Shown piece by piece: positions 52,801-63,470 of a DNA stretch of 64,000 nt. The translations under genes and the position numbers were made by a program. The stretch lies in NCBI GenBank assembly GCA_030549495.1, contig JAUIRK010000446.1:124001-188000 (forward strand), written 5' to 3'. The first letter of the stretch is position 1. Every line of letters starts with the position of its first letter. This DNA is from Nectonema munidae (taxonomy: Eukaryota; Nematomorpha; Nectonematoida; Nectonematidae). The notes below the pieces were generated by a model that saw only the letters and a program-made list of their open reading frames with translations, searched no databases and was not told the origin of the DNA.

Positions 52801-53456
52801 AGTCAAAAGCATACACAAAATTAGGAAAAAATGAAACATATGAAATAGCTATTCAAAACGATATACACAAATAAAATATTTAAAAAAAAATCACTTTATA
52901 CAAAAAAAACTTAACAGAAAGGAAACAAAACAGGATTAATTTTTCAACATATTGGTACAAGTATAACAATTTACATTACATGATTCTTGAAATATATAAC
53001 TACTGATTGCTGACGATTTCAGATGATACTTGATGAACTAAAACACAGCTTCATAGCCTATTATAAGATTTACATCCTAAAATCACGTGGAATTGCTTAA
53101 AGAATGAATTTTCTATGTGCTAATGCCCAAAATTAAAATTACCTTATTTAGAGCTGGTGGGAGGAGGGCGGCGTTCAACATTAGAATATTGAAGGCATAA
53201 CTGGAACTCCTCCATCTTCCATAATACAGTTTCTGTTTAACTTTTTCTATAAATTTGACACATAATTTTTTGTAACATATTGTAATCATAAAAATAATCT
53301 TTTTTTTAATGAAATAATGATAATTACAATGAATAGCTTTATTGTATAAAATATTTATTGTTCTAAACTTTCAGAAAAAAGTATTTAAAAGTAAATTAAA
53401 ATTTTTATAAACTGTATTTAAAAACTAAAAAGATAATTAGCATTTTAAAGGTCAGT

Positions 53457-53600
53457 AAGAAAGAAAGAAAGAAATTTATTTCAGCAGATGTATTAAATAT
53501 AGGAGCTTGACAAAGCTCCGGAGGCATTAAAATATGCCGAGATTGCTTTGCCAAGATACTATGTATATAATTGTAACGTTTTTCATGCGCGAATATCTTT
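53457..53600 (-). mobile_element. retroelement 3' end with two hairpins and TTTC tail
   Basis: A (GAAA)n run (53459-53474) precedes TTTATTTCAGCAG, then two adjacent perfect stem-loops: GGAGCTT-GAC-AAGCTCC type (53502-53519, with an 8-bp stem GGAGCTTn/AAAGCTCC) and GGCAT-TAAAAT-ATGCC (53523-53538). On the minus strand the order is hairpins, AATAAA-like signal, TTTC tail. Conserved stem-loops just before the tail are known recognition signals for the reverse transcriptase in several LINE clades and their SINEs. Confidence 0.5.
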
Positions 53601-53817
53601 CACATAAAATATTGAATTTTGCGAAAATTTTAAATATAGATTAAGAATATAAAAAAAATACATTATGTAAAAATTTTATCTTATTTAAAGGAAAAACTAA
53701 GAAGTTATCAACATGTAAAAAAAAGGCAAATGGTTATATATGTCTATATATACATATATACCAGTGGCGTAGGGTGAAACTCAAACAAAAGTGTGTTTGG
53801 AAAAAAAATTAAGATTT

Positions 53818-55480
53818 TTATCTGTAAGTAAACAACAATCTTTTTTCCTGTTTTAAAAATTCATTTAATATTTTTTGATAAAATGTTTCTTGTTCAATAG
53901 TAGTTGTTTTTCGATAGATATCAAGCTGTCTTCCTTGTGTCTGAGTTGCTCTGCAAGCTGTTTTAATTTTTTTTATTGTCGAAAATGATCTTTCAACAGC
54001 TGCAGTAGTACATGGAATTGTTAAAACAAGTTGTGCCAATTTGAGAGATTCGGTAAAAGCTTTTTGAAATTTATGATCAACAATAAACTTGACAAACTCA
54101 TTGATAGGTTTATTACGGAATTCCGAAGAAACATATATTACTTTGCGTTCATTCTTTAACTCTATATTATCAAAAAGATTTTTGTATGTGTCAGTTAATT
54201 CATCGATAAGACTTTTAGGAAACTTTTTTTCATACTCAAAATATTTTTCATGGTACAATAGTTTAAAAAACTTTATTCGAGCAAAATAGTTGAATCTAAC
54301 ATCCATTACTTCACATAATGAAGTTAAAATAGAAAGGAAAAGTTGATAATAATAATAATAATAATAATAAGTTTTCTCGTCTGAATATTGATTAAGTTCT
54401 GATGTTTTTCGTTTTTTGCCTGCTGTAAAGTTTCTATCCTGCTTTGTTTGAAAAGAATGCCAATAAGCTTCAAACTGTTTTTTTCTCTATAATAAATATG
54501 TTTTAAGATCAATTACTTTTTTTGCTATAGTAAAGAATATCAAATTCTTTATCTTGTAGGATATTGTATAGCATATATGTTTGGGTCAACAAATCAGAAA
54601 AAACTTTAAATAAAAAAACATATTCTGGAAGTTCCAAAAATGATAATAAAAAAAACTCTACCTCTAACTGTATCTTCGCTGTCCCATTTCTCATCGTTTT
54701 CAAGCATATCATAAAAAAAGTCAACAATTTCTTTTCTAAATTTATAAACAGGGTTGCAAAGATGAGAAGTGAAGTTCCATCTTGTGGGTGCAACTGAGGG
54801 CAATTTTCTTCTTACAAAGTCTTGTAAAAATAAACTCTTTTAGATGACTTGGAAAAATACAATGCGAGGGTACTCAATGTATGAAAAAATTGCCTAGACA
54901 CTTTTCTTTTTGATAAACTTTGCTGTAAAATTAAATTCAGAACATGAGCATAACAATGTGTAAATAATGCAAAAGGGTAAATATTTGATAATTTTTTTTG
55001 TAGTCCATTGATGTGACCACTCATTCATCCTAAGTATGACCAACTAATTTCGAACCTCATACTAATTCAAAATATTTGTAAAGTGTTTAAAAAGTTCTTC
55101 TGAAGTTCTGTCAGCATTCACATCCGTAAAGCCTGTAAACCTCTCATAAACTTTTTCTTCTAAAAAAAATCTGAAAACGGTGGATAATTGAGATTTACAC
55201 AAGATATCAGAAGACTCATCTAAAATTATTATTCTATTATATGAGCTCTCAAAGTATTTGCACAATGGCTTTGATTATATGTAATTTTGTATAGTAGGAG
55301 ATGTACCTTGGCAAACTTTAGACTCGGTTAAATGCTCATTCAATAAAGAGTCGTAATTTTTAATAACTTCTAAAACTCAACGTAGTTTCTACGATTTAAA
55401 GAAGAATCAAGTTCAGAATGTTCTCTAAATGCTAAATTTTGTTTAGCCAAAAAACACACAACGTTAACTAAGCGTTTGAA
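53818..55480 (-). pseudogene. hAT transposase remnant (ZMYM1/TTF-type family)
   Basis: Motifs follow in order from the right. IIILDESSDILCKSQLSTVF (55062-55265) is the catalytic DE(T/S)(T/S)Dis..eQls block. MSGHINGLQKKL and THCYAHVLNLILQQ (54812-55024) match the family's mSG..nGvQ and HC.aH.LNLv. APTRWNFTSHLCNPVYKFRKE (54606-54803) matches its aptRW. The dimerisation domain at 53818-54306 reads LVLTIPCTTAAVERSFSTIK. The four pieces lie in different frames, and the N-terminal TTF-type zinc finger is absent. Several breaks make it non-functional. Confidence 0.85.
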
Positions 55481-55787
55481 TAATTCTCTGTTTTTTTACC
55501 AATTTCATTTCAAAAAGGCTGATTTATGAAAAACGAGTGAATATAAAATTCAGATTTATGATGATCTTGAATATTATAATTTGATGCTGTGAAAATCGCG
55601 CACAACTGATCTGACAGATAAAGCATATGTTTTATACACTTATAAGTCATAACCCTTATCTTCTTCTTGATACAGAGACCTGATGCGTAGGAGAGAGGAA
55701 GTGTGATGAAAAAATTACAGTTTGACGTAAAGCGTGCGAAAAGACTTAATCCTATTAGTGCTGGCAAAATTTGTCCGCTCAAGTGCT

Positions 55788-55804
55788 GGGGGGGGGGGGG
55801 GGGG
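55788..55804 (+). repeat. G17 homopolymer
   Basis: Seventeen consecutive G, followed after AGCGTAAAGTGCA by C8. It is rare in this AT-rich DNA and sits where the right end of the hAT element should be. The run length is the kind of value that sequencing often gets wrong. Confidence 0.9.
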
Positions 55805-55844
55805 AGCGTAAAGTGCACCCCCCCTATTTTTCTCAGATATTAAT

Positions 55845-56641
55845 AAGTTTTTATAAATATTTTTAATGTTACATATATATTTCAACTATGCTGAATTCAG
55901 TGGTGATGTCCATTTTTTTATCAAACCTGTCAAAAAATTGATTTATATTTGACAGCTCATCTCAAAAAGAAACTTTTCATTTAAATAATTATACAAAGTT
56001 TTTTACACATGTATACCCATTTTCAAATATGTTGAATTCAGTGGTGATATTCATTTTTTATTAAAATCAATCAAACATGTCAAAAAATTGATATAAATGT
56101 GACAGCTCATCTCAAAAAGAAACTTTTTATCTAAATAATTATATAAAGTTTTTTAAACATGTATACCCATTTTCAAATATGCTGAATTCAGTGGTGATGT
56201 CCATTTTTTTTTTCAAAATCAATCAAACCTGTCAAAAAATTGATCTAAATCTGAGAGCTCATCTCAAAAAGAAACTTTTTATTTAAATAATTATACAAAG
56301 TTTTTTACACATGTATACCCATTTTCAAATATGTTGAATTCAGTGGTGATATTCATTTTTTATGAAAATCAATCAAACCTGTCAAAAAATTGATCTAAAT
56401 GTGACAGCTTATTTCAAAAAGAAACTTTTCATCTAAATAAGTATATAAAGTATTTTACACATGTATATCCATTTTCAAATATGCTGAATTCAATAGTGAT
56501 ATTAAATTTTTTATGAAAATCAATCAAATCTGTCAAAAAATTGATCTAAATGTGACAGCTCATCTCAAAAAGAAACTTTTTATCTAAATAATTATATAAA
56601 GTTTTTTACACATGTATACCCATTTTCAAATATGCTGAATT
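55845..56641. repeat. ~150-bp satellite A, left block
   Basis: The marker string (C/T)TGAATTCAGTGGTGAT starts at 55891, 56032, 56182, 56334, 56484 and 56635 (the last cut by the LINE), giving spacings of 141, 150, 152, 150 and 151. Each unit also carries CTGTCAAAAAATTGAT, GACAGCTCATCTCAAAAAG, TTTTTTACACATGTATACC and CATTTTCAAATATG. Divergence between units is low, perhaps 5-10%. Confidence 0.95.
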
Positions 56642-56683
56642 CATCATCATCCATTCGCCCTTCCGGGTCTGGCCGTTTTCCAG

Positions 56684-57420
56684 CTAACCAGGGTTGGCCA
56701 TTTGTTTGCAGCTTCTTTTCCATGTTTTTCTACATTGAGCATCTTTAGCTTTTACTTTTCTTTTGGCCATTTTTCTTTTGGCCATTTTTTCTACTACTGC
56801 TTTCATTAAAGTCTTCTTGGGGCGTCCCCTCTTCGCCTTTCCTTCAACCACTTCATTTTTGATACTTTTAGTCTGCCCGAACCATCTCAGTCTGTTTTCT
56901 TCCATGTACTCTTCTATGCAAATCATTCCCATCTTTCGCCTTAGGTAATCATTGGTAAGCCTGTCTTTCAGAGTTTTTCCATTCATCATCCGTATCATTT
57001 TCATCTCAGTACTCATCATTCTTTTTGTATCAGCTTTTTTAAGAACCCAGCATTCATTTCCATAGCACATCGCACTTCTTACATATACCTGATAGAGTCT
57101 GGTTTTCAGCTTCAACGAGAGGATTTTTCGACAAAGAAGACCCGAAATTTCCTTGAACTTCGTCCACACACATCGAATCCTGGCTGTCACAGATTTGGAA
57201 GAATCTCCAGAATCATCAAGCATGTCTTCCAAATAACAGAAACTCTGAACAACATCCACCTCATCCGTGCCTAACTTCACATTCTTTTCCATTTTTTCAA
57301 GTTTATCTGCTTCTAATTTACATCTTCGACAGACAAAACTTTTAACGTTTTGCAAAGAGCCCTTGATTGTAGTGCATCTCTTATGCACCCACTTCTCACA
57401 TTTGAAGCATTGTATTTCAT
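56684..57420 (-). CDS. RTE LINE C-terminal domain with Cys/His finger
   Basis: The 234-codon frame (first ATG at 57388) opens with a finger, VHKRCTTIKGS then FVCRRC, whose first Cys pair lies just upstream near 57400-57430. It continues with VVQSFCYLEDMLDDSGDSSK, a-TARIRCVWTKFKEISGLL, LKLKTRLYQVYVRSAMCYGN, ECWVLKKAD and RLRWFGQTKSIKNE, the standard C-terminal order of RTE-type LINEs. It ends KAKDAQCRKTWKRSCKQMAN, also a family feature (D R..WR). Confidence 0.85.
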
Positions 57421-57640
57421 TACGAACAACACTTTCCCTACAACAAGAGCAAGGATCAACGTTGCTGATGGCATTTCTAACATATTTTTCGTCTTAAAAA
57501 TCATAATTTTGGTTTTGCTTACGTTGATCTTCAAGCCTTTGTCTTCTAGAACCTTTTTCCATGCCACGTACTTGTCACTCAAATCATTCAAGGTATTTGC
57601 AGCTAAAACCAGATCATCAGCATATAAAAATTCTCTGTGT
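57313..57640 (-). pseudogene. RTE reverse transcriptase, YADD region
   Basis: After a further frame change near 57640, EFLYADDLVLAA carries the YADD active site. It is followed by NDLSDKYVAWKKVLEDKGLK and VSKTKIMIFK, the thumb-proximal blocks. The frame ends at 57313, overlapping the next one by about 75 bp. Confidence 0.8.
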
Positions 57641-58060
57641 TTTTTAACAATCTATCAGAAATCGCATCTATTACAATAACAAACAATTAGGGGCTCAACA
57701 CCGAACCTTGATGAACACCGAACCCTGTTGAAAACCATTCTGATATTTTTGCATCTACTCTAACAGCAGTTTTGGCATAGTTATACATTTCAATAACAGC
57801 TCTCACTTCATACTCCAAAACGCCCTTTTGTCTAAGAGCCCAGAAAATGACATCTCTTTGGACGCAGTCAAAAGCTTTTTTGAGATCGATAAATGAGAGG
57901 AAAAGATCTTTTCCAACTTTCATATGTTTCTCTATTAATTGTCGAACAATAAATACTGCGTCTATCGTGCTCTTGTTTGGCATAAAACCCATCTGCATTT
58001 CATCTATTCTAACACGTCGACGAATTCTTTTTTCAAAAACTCTCTCTAAAATTTCATAGG
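57640..58060 (-). pseudogene. RTE reverse transcriptase, middle part
   Basis: It continues the preceding frame: MQMGFMPNKSTIDAVFIVRQ, LFLSFIDLKKAFDCVQRDVI (first catalytic Asp) and FSTGFGVHQGSVLSP, followed by a stop at about 57685 in place of the usual Leu-Phe. Past the stop the same frame reads LFVIVIDAISDRLLKN. GVHQGSVLSP corresponds to the family's GVRQGCALSP. Confidence 0.85.
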
Positions 58061-59839
58061 GTGTTCAAGCAGTTTTATACTTCTATAGTTTGAGCAATCT
58101 TTTACATCACCTTTACCTTTATAAAGTGGCACTAAAACACTCTTTCGCCAACCTTTGGGCATGTTTTCTCCGTACATCTTTCGGTTCCCTATGTCTGCAA
58201 GTTTATCTTCCAGCCCACTTAACTTTAAAACTTCAATTGAAACATCACTATGTCCACTGCTTTTCCCACTTTTCATTGACATGATGGCGTCTTCGACTTC
58301 TTTTCTCGATATTATGTTCGATGGACCTTCATTTAACTTCATAACTAAATTACTTTCAATTGTGTTTTTTCGGTTCAACAGATTTGAAAAATAGTCTTTC
58401 CATACTTTGAGTTTGGCGACCGTTGTTGAATGTAATGTACCTTCATTATCTCTTATGCATGCATCACCAATTATATCCTGTTTCTTTCTAGATTCAGTTT
58501 TTGCCATTCGGAATATATTCCACATCTTCACTTCTTCCTTCAGATTTTCAATCCGTACTATTTCTTTTTCAACTTCATCATTCATCGCGTTGGCTATTAC
58601 TCTTTTACAGTTTTTCTTAGAATGTACATACTCTTCACCCCTGTCTTTTCTCCATATCTTATACTTTTCTTTCTTTGTTTTGATTGCAAGTTTAACTATG
58701 TCAAGGTTCCACCACCAGCTGATTTTTCTACTTACTGATTTTGAAACGCCACAAACACTCTTTGACACTTTTGATAAATCCTTCATTATTTCATCCCATT
58801 TTTTCTCTTTATTAATTTTACAAGCTATCTTAGTTTTCAGTTTATCTTTCACTGATTGAAATTTAAGATTCCAAGTCTTTACCTTTGTTCTTTTTATTGT
58901 TTTCTCTTTGGATTTGCATGTTTTGAACAACATGTCTATGGTAAGAAGTTTATGCTGTGTTAGCACTTCTTCTCCTGGTATGACTTTGACATTTTTCACT
59001 TTTTTATGTTTATTATACAAAATGTAATCAGTAACTGTTCTATTGTTCCCAGATTCATAAGTTATAAGCTTTTCATCATCTTTTTTGAACCATGTATTAC
59101 CTATTCTAAAATCAAAAGAGTCAGCAAACTCTAGGAGTTTCATTCCTTCATCGTTTCTTTTGCCGTAACTATAACCCCCATGAGCTCCATCAAAACCGTC
59201 ACTTGCTTGACCAACGTGTCCGTTAAAATCACCCAAGTTAATGCATCTTTCATTGATTTTCTTAATTTCCTCAGAAAGGGCTTCATAAAACGTATCTTTT
59301 TCTTCTGCACTTAGACCAACCTGTGGAGCATACACTGAAACAAAGGTGATGACTTCGCCTTCAATTATCAACTCAATTAATATTATTCTGTTATTTACTC
59401 GTTTAACACTCACAACTTTGCCAAAAAACTCTTCTTTATCCATAATACCAACTCCACCACTACCATCTCTATTTCCACACCAGTATAACTTGTAACATAC
59501 AGTATCGGAATTAATAAGTTTTGTCCCCTCGTTCTTATATCTAACTTCTTGAACACCCGCTATTGCAACCTTTCTATTTGATAGCATGTTTGCTACTTCA
59601 TAGCTTTTTCCAACCATAGAACAAACATTTAAGCTCGCAAATCTAAGACAACGCATCGGTTTTCCTCGCATAAACAATTCCGAATCCTTGGGTTTCTTAT
59701 AAAAGTTAGAATATTGAGTTTGTTTTGTAGAAAGCGTCGTTGAATTAACATCTTTCTCCGTAGTTTTGTTAGCCCCAAAATGTCGGAGAGTATACAATTG
59801 GGAACTCTTATCACAATTATCGTATTTTTGTAGCTGCAT
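58046..59839 (-). CDS. RTE LINE endonuclease and start of reverse transcriptase
   Basis: A 597-codon frame starting at ATG 59839. After a ~60-residue leader the AP-endonuclease begins with RCLRFASLNVCSMVGK, then IAGVQEVRY (catalytic Glu), GGVGIMDK, CINLGDFNGHVGQ (Asp, Asn), GNNRTVTDYIL and LTQHKLLTIDM (final His). The residues KSSGHSDVSIEVLKL and WRKSVLVPLYKGKGDVKDC then NYRSIKLLEH are the first blocks of the reverse transcriptase. The frame runs out near 58046, where one frame change cuts it. Related proteins are often labelled 'craniofacial development protein 2-like' in databases. Confidence 0.9.
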   Translation of the reverse strand: MQLQKYDNCDKSSQLYTLRHFGANKTTEKDVNSTTLSTKQTQYSNFYKKPKDSELFMRGKPMRCLRFASLNVCSMVGKSYEVANMLSNRKVAIAGVQEVRYKNEGTKLINSDTVCYKLYWCGNRDGSGGVGIMDKEEFFGKVVSVKRVNNRIILIELIIEGEVITFVSVYAPQVGLSAEEKDTFYEALSEEIKKINERCINLGDFNGHVGQASDGFDGAHGGYSYGKRNDEGMKLLEFADSFDFRIGNTWFKKDDEKLITYESGNNRTVTDYILYNKHKKVKNVKVIPGEEVLTQHKLLTIDMLFKTCKSKEKTIKRTKVKTWNLKFQSVKDKLKTKIACKINKEKKWDEIMKDLSKVSKSVCGVSKSVSRKISWWWNLDIVKLAIKTKKEKYKIWRKDRGEEYVHSKKNCKRVIANAMNDEVEKEIVRIENLKEEVKMWNIFRMAKTESRKKQDIIGDACIRDNEGTLHSTTVAKLKVWKDYFSNLLNRKNTIESNLVMKLNEGPSNIISRKEVEDAIMSMKSGKSSGHSDVSIEVLKLSGLEDKLADIGNRKMYGENMPKGWRKSVLVPLYKGKGDVKDCSNYRSIKLLEHPMKF

Positions 59840-60222
59840 AATGTAAATAGAAGCAAAGGGATTTTACAGACCGGTGCCCTTCCTGGCGCCAAACCAGTTT
59901 TTCATTCAGGACTGGAAACCAATAGCCTTTGTACAACCAAGTACTTAACCACAAGGCAGTGGAAATTTAAAATCAGTTATTTTCTCCTAGAACCACAGCC
60001 AACCAAGGCTAACGAGTTGATTCTACCCGGAGCTACAGGTTTAAACGCCTGTTACTCGCTTTCGCCTTAGATCATTTAGTTTTAAACAACCCCGCCACGT
60101 GAAGGCAGATCTGAAGACTTACTGTTCATAGGCTATAGGAGACGCATATGCCATTAGAGGTATTTTATAGAAAATGAGAGCTCAACCTCAATTTTCACCT
60201 CGGCATAAACAGCATAAAATGG

Positions 60223-60460
60223 TCAAATATGCTGAATTAAGTGGTGATATTCATTTTTATGTAAATCAATCAAACCTGTCAAAAAATTGATCTAAATGTG
60301 ACAGCTCATCTCAAAAAGGAACTTTTTATCTAAATAAGTATATAAAGTTTTTTACACATGTATACACATTTTCAAGTAAGCTGAATTCAGTGGTGATATT
60401 CATTTTTTATGAAAATCAATCAAAACTGTCAAAAAATTGATTTATCTCAAAAAGATAGGA
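60223..60460. repeat. ~150-bp satellite A, right block
   Basis: The continuation of the array beyond the RTE insertion has CTGAATT markers at 60232 and 60381 (149 bp apart). The second unit breaks off after CAAAAAATTGATTTATCTCAAAAAG near 60450, where unrelated DNA begins. Confidence 0.93.
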
Positions 60461-60639
60461 TCAGGCACGGTTTTTTGAATTAGAGAATTACGTTTAATAG
60501 AAAGTATATGGAGATGATGAAGTTTACCGTGTATGGCATTTTACACATCTTTTTGGCTACAAATTCGTTATTGGCTTGTAGTCTCTACGTCATATTATAA
60601 TTTACAGTATGGAATTTTGCTATTCATTCCATGATGATC

Positions 60640-61660
60640 CTTTCTTGGTATATTATCCAAAATCCAGTACAGAAATAAAATAAGCATAGTCGATTTAGTA
60701 TAAAACAGATATTTTATTTTTTTGAAATTTTTTTTGAAGACAGTATCTAGAAGTAAACCGCAAATCTGATTGAAGCTTTCAGATATTTTAAAACCATAAA
60801 TGCCAAACCTGAGTCCAATAATGAAATCAGCATCTTCCATTTGGCATAAAAAGTATAAAACATATATTTAATTGTAAAATTTGAATGAATGTTTTTGGAG
60901 ACAATTTTAAGAAGTAAACCGCAAATTTCATTAACACTTTTAAGTGTTTTCACATCCTAAATGTAAAAAATGAGTTCAGAAATGAAAACAGCGTGATTTA
61001 TTTGGTATAAAAACATATATTTCTTGTAAAATTTAGAGAATATTTTTGAAAATAGCTTTTAGAAGTAAACCGCAAATTTGATTGCTATTGACAGATATTT
61101 TAAAACCTCTAAATGTGAAAAATGAGTTCAGAAATGAAAACAGCATGGTTGATTTGGTATAAAAACATATATTTCATTTTAAAATTTGAATGAATGTATT
61201 TGGAGACAATTTTTAGAAGTAAACCGCAAATTTAATTAACACTTATAGGTATTTTCACATCCTAAACGTAAAAAAGGAGTCCAGAAATGAAACCAGCATG
61301 GCCGATTTAGTATAACAGATATATTTCATTGTTAAATTTGAATGAAAGTTTTTGGAGATAATTTTTAGAAATAAACCGCAAATTTGATCACTTATAGGTA
61401 TTTTCAAATCCTAAATGTAAAAAATGAGTCTAAAAATGAAAACAACATGATCGATTTAGTATAAAACATATATTTTATGTAAAATGTGAAGGAATGTTTT
61501 TGGAGACAATTTTCAGAAGTAAACCGCAAATTTAATTAAGACTTATAGGTATTTTCAAATACTAAATGTAAAAAATGACTCCAGAAATGAAAAAAGCATG
61601 ACCGATTTAGTATAAAAACATATATTTTATGTAAAATTTGAAGGTATATTTTATTAGATA
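60640..61660. repeat. ~150-bp satellite B
   Basis: The marker AAGTAAACCGCAAAT recurs at 60751, 60912, 61063, 61217, 61369 and 61517 (spacings 161, 151, 154, 152 and 148). Each unit also holds AGTNCAGAAATGAAANNAGCAT, GATTTNGTATAAAAACATATA and TTTGGAGACAATTTT. Units differ by roughly 10-20%, more than in satellite A, and I see no sequence similarity between the two satellites despite the near-equal period. Confidence 0.93.
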
Positions 61661-62530
61661 TATTTTTGATCAATCAAAATTTTGATTCACATTTTCTAAA
61701 AATTAGCCGTGATTATTGAAAAAATTAAATATACAAAGTATTATGCGTTCCAAACTGTACATTATTATAAATTTTCAGGGTATTATATAATATAGAGAAT
61801 CCACTAAGCATACTCTTGACCACATCTTTAGCACGCGTGTGTGGTTTATTTTATCGGGCTAGTGTACGCTTAGTTTATTTGTAGTGCTCCTAGCTTAAAT
61901 TTTAGTCAAATATTAAAACGCTTATAACTTTCACATTTCTCAACAAAATGTATCATGAGATATAACAAATTAAAGCATTTTTTATGGGCTTTCAGAAAAC
62001 ATTACTTATATCATAAGTACTTAAGAAATACCATTTTATTGTTTTTATATTCCATGGGCTTCATTACCATTAATTAGCAGATGAGGGATGCATATTTTTT
62101 ATATTAATTTTATTTTCTTTTTTATTTTTAAAGATAAATATTATTTTTATTATTGTTTAGTGCATAAAAATTTCTATGTCACAAAAAATATTTTGGATTG
62201 CGCTTATTGATGTGTCACTGAAGAAAAAAAATATCAAAAAAATTCAAATTATGTGTTTTAATAAATTTTTCTCAATAAGTAACCTCATAAATTTATATTC
62301 TTTTTTCATTATAAACTACTTCCTTACAATACCTTAAATTAATTTGTAGATTTTTATATTGTTACATTTTGACAATTGACAAATGTAGAAATTTAAATAA
62401 ATTAATTACCAATATTTCATACTCAAGATGAATGAAGAAAGTATTATAAGCCAAAATATACAAATAAAAATTATATTTGTACAATATAACCTATATATAA
62501 CTTTGAAAACATTTTATAAAACTGATTTTC
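61661..62530. other. AT-rich DNA, nothing recognised
   Basis: No gene, tandem unit or terminal repeat was found in this stretch between the satellite B array and its outlying unit. Confidence 0.5.
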
Positions 62531-62539
62531 AGGCATACA

Positions 62540-62640
62540 TCACTAATTTAATTGACACTTCGAGATATTCTTTAATCGTATTGGCCAAAATGGAGTACAG
62601 AAATAAAATAAGCATATTCGATTTGGTATGAAAACAATTT
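62540..62640. repeat. outlying satellite B unit
   Basis: The string GGAGTACAGAAATAAAATAAGCATATTCGATTTGGTAT matches 60668-60705 at nearly all positions, placing one diverged unit 900 bp beyond the array. Confidence 0.75.
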
Positions 62641-62879
62641 GAAGAAATTATAAGGTTAAGTACAGATAATGTCAGAATTTTGTTGAAAAATTTTAATTTT
62701 TGATTTTTGACATTAGAGGGTCATTCAACTACCGTAAAAATGGTATCATAAGATGCAGCTACTGATTTTAAGAACCTGATAAAATTTGAAGGAATATAAT
62801 TCGACCAATTTTGTATAATTAATTTTTTAACGTCCCCTCATCAACACTAATAGACTTAAAAGGAAAGAAAATTCACTTT

Positions 62880-63470
62880 CAAAACATTTTAATGAAAAGT
62901 TTACTTGTAGCAAAGCCTATTTATGAAGTAAATTTGGCTATTCAAGGTCTTGGAGCTATGATTTTAGATGCTTCAGAAAGATTTCAAGCTTTTCTAATTA
63001 AACAGCCACTGTAGAAAAGAAGGTTGAAAACTGAGAGCTTTGGAAACTTTCCAATGCTAAAGGAAGTTTTCGTTAACAAAGACTTGTAACTGAATTTTGT
63101 TTTCACATCTAATTACTCTGCACCACTCTTTTCGATATTTCTGTTTAGAATACCTCACACTAGAAAATTAGATTCGCAATATTTTTCTTGTTGATAGCTT
63201 GTATTAGTAAAAATGCAAACCTTGCTAAAAATGACCTCATTGACTGGACAACAGTTTTGCTGAAAATTCGATTTAACACAAAGAGCTTGGAAGAATTTTG
63301 GTGTGCATGATATTACAAGCCTTCTTTTAGCAAAAAACTATTCGGATGCCCTTTGTTACTACTTGTATTTGTGAATTAGCATTTATTACTGTTAAAACAT
63401 AAAATTCAAATCGATTAATTTGAAAGATGACTTAGAAAGCAATAATGTCCAACACTATTTTAGAGTTTTA
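62880..63470 (+). pseudogene. very old hAT remnant (ZBED5/FAM200-like)
   Basis: Plus-strand frames broken by many stops read GNFPMLKEVFVNKDL (usual .FP.L......) and RMPFVTTCICELAFITVKT followed by NSNRLI (63346-63405). The latter matches the hAT C-terminal block LLPFaTTYlCEsGFSal..iKtK.rnRL closely. The intermediate residues are only loosely similar. No terminal repeats were found. The family assignment rests mainly on the last block. Confidence 0.5.

Larger units (their letters stand above)
53762..55815 (-). mobile_element. hAT transposon, ZMYM1-like type, decayed
   Basis: The left end CAGTGGCGTAGGGTG (53762-53776) is a typical hAT terminus. The right end is not clean: near 55788-55815 a G17 run is followed by AGCGTAAAGTG, a poor inverse match to the left end, and no 8-bp target duplication was found. 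The transposase lies on the minus strand between. The element abuts the satellite that begins at about 55845. Confidence 0.7.
56642..60222 (-). mobile_element. RTE-type LINE, full length, inserted in satellite A
   Basis: The element lies between identical 16-bp copies of satellite sequence, TCAAATATGCTGAATT (56626-56641 and 60223-60238), which is the target duplication. At 3,581 bp it is full length for an RTE element. The 3' end (left) finishes GGATGATGATG, the ATG-type tail usual for RTE/BovB LINEs. The 5' region (59840-60222) contains CACTGCCTTGTGGTTAAGTA and GGCGCCAGGAAGGGCACCGG, strings common to RTE 5' ends. The protein, endonuclease then reverse transcriptase then a Cys/His finger, is split by about four frame changes or stops. 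Confidence 0.95.
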
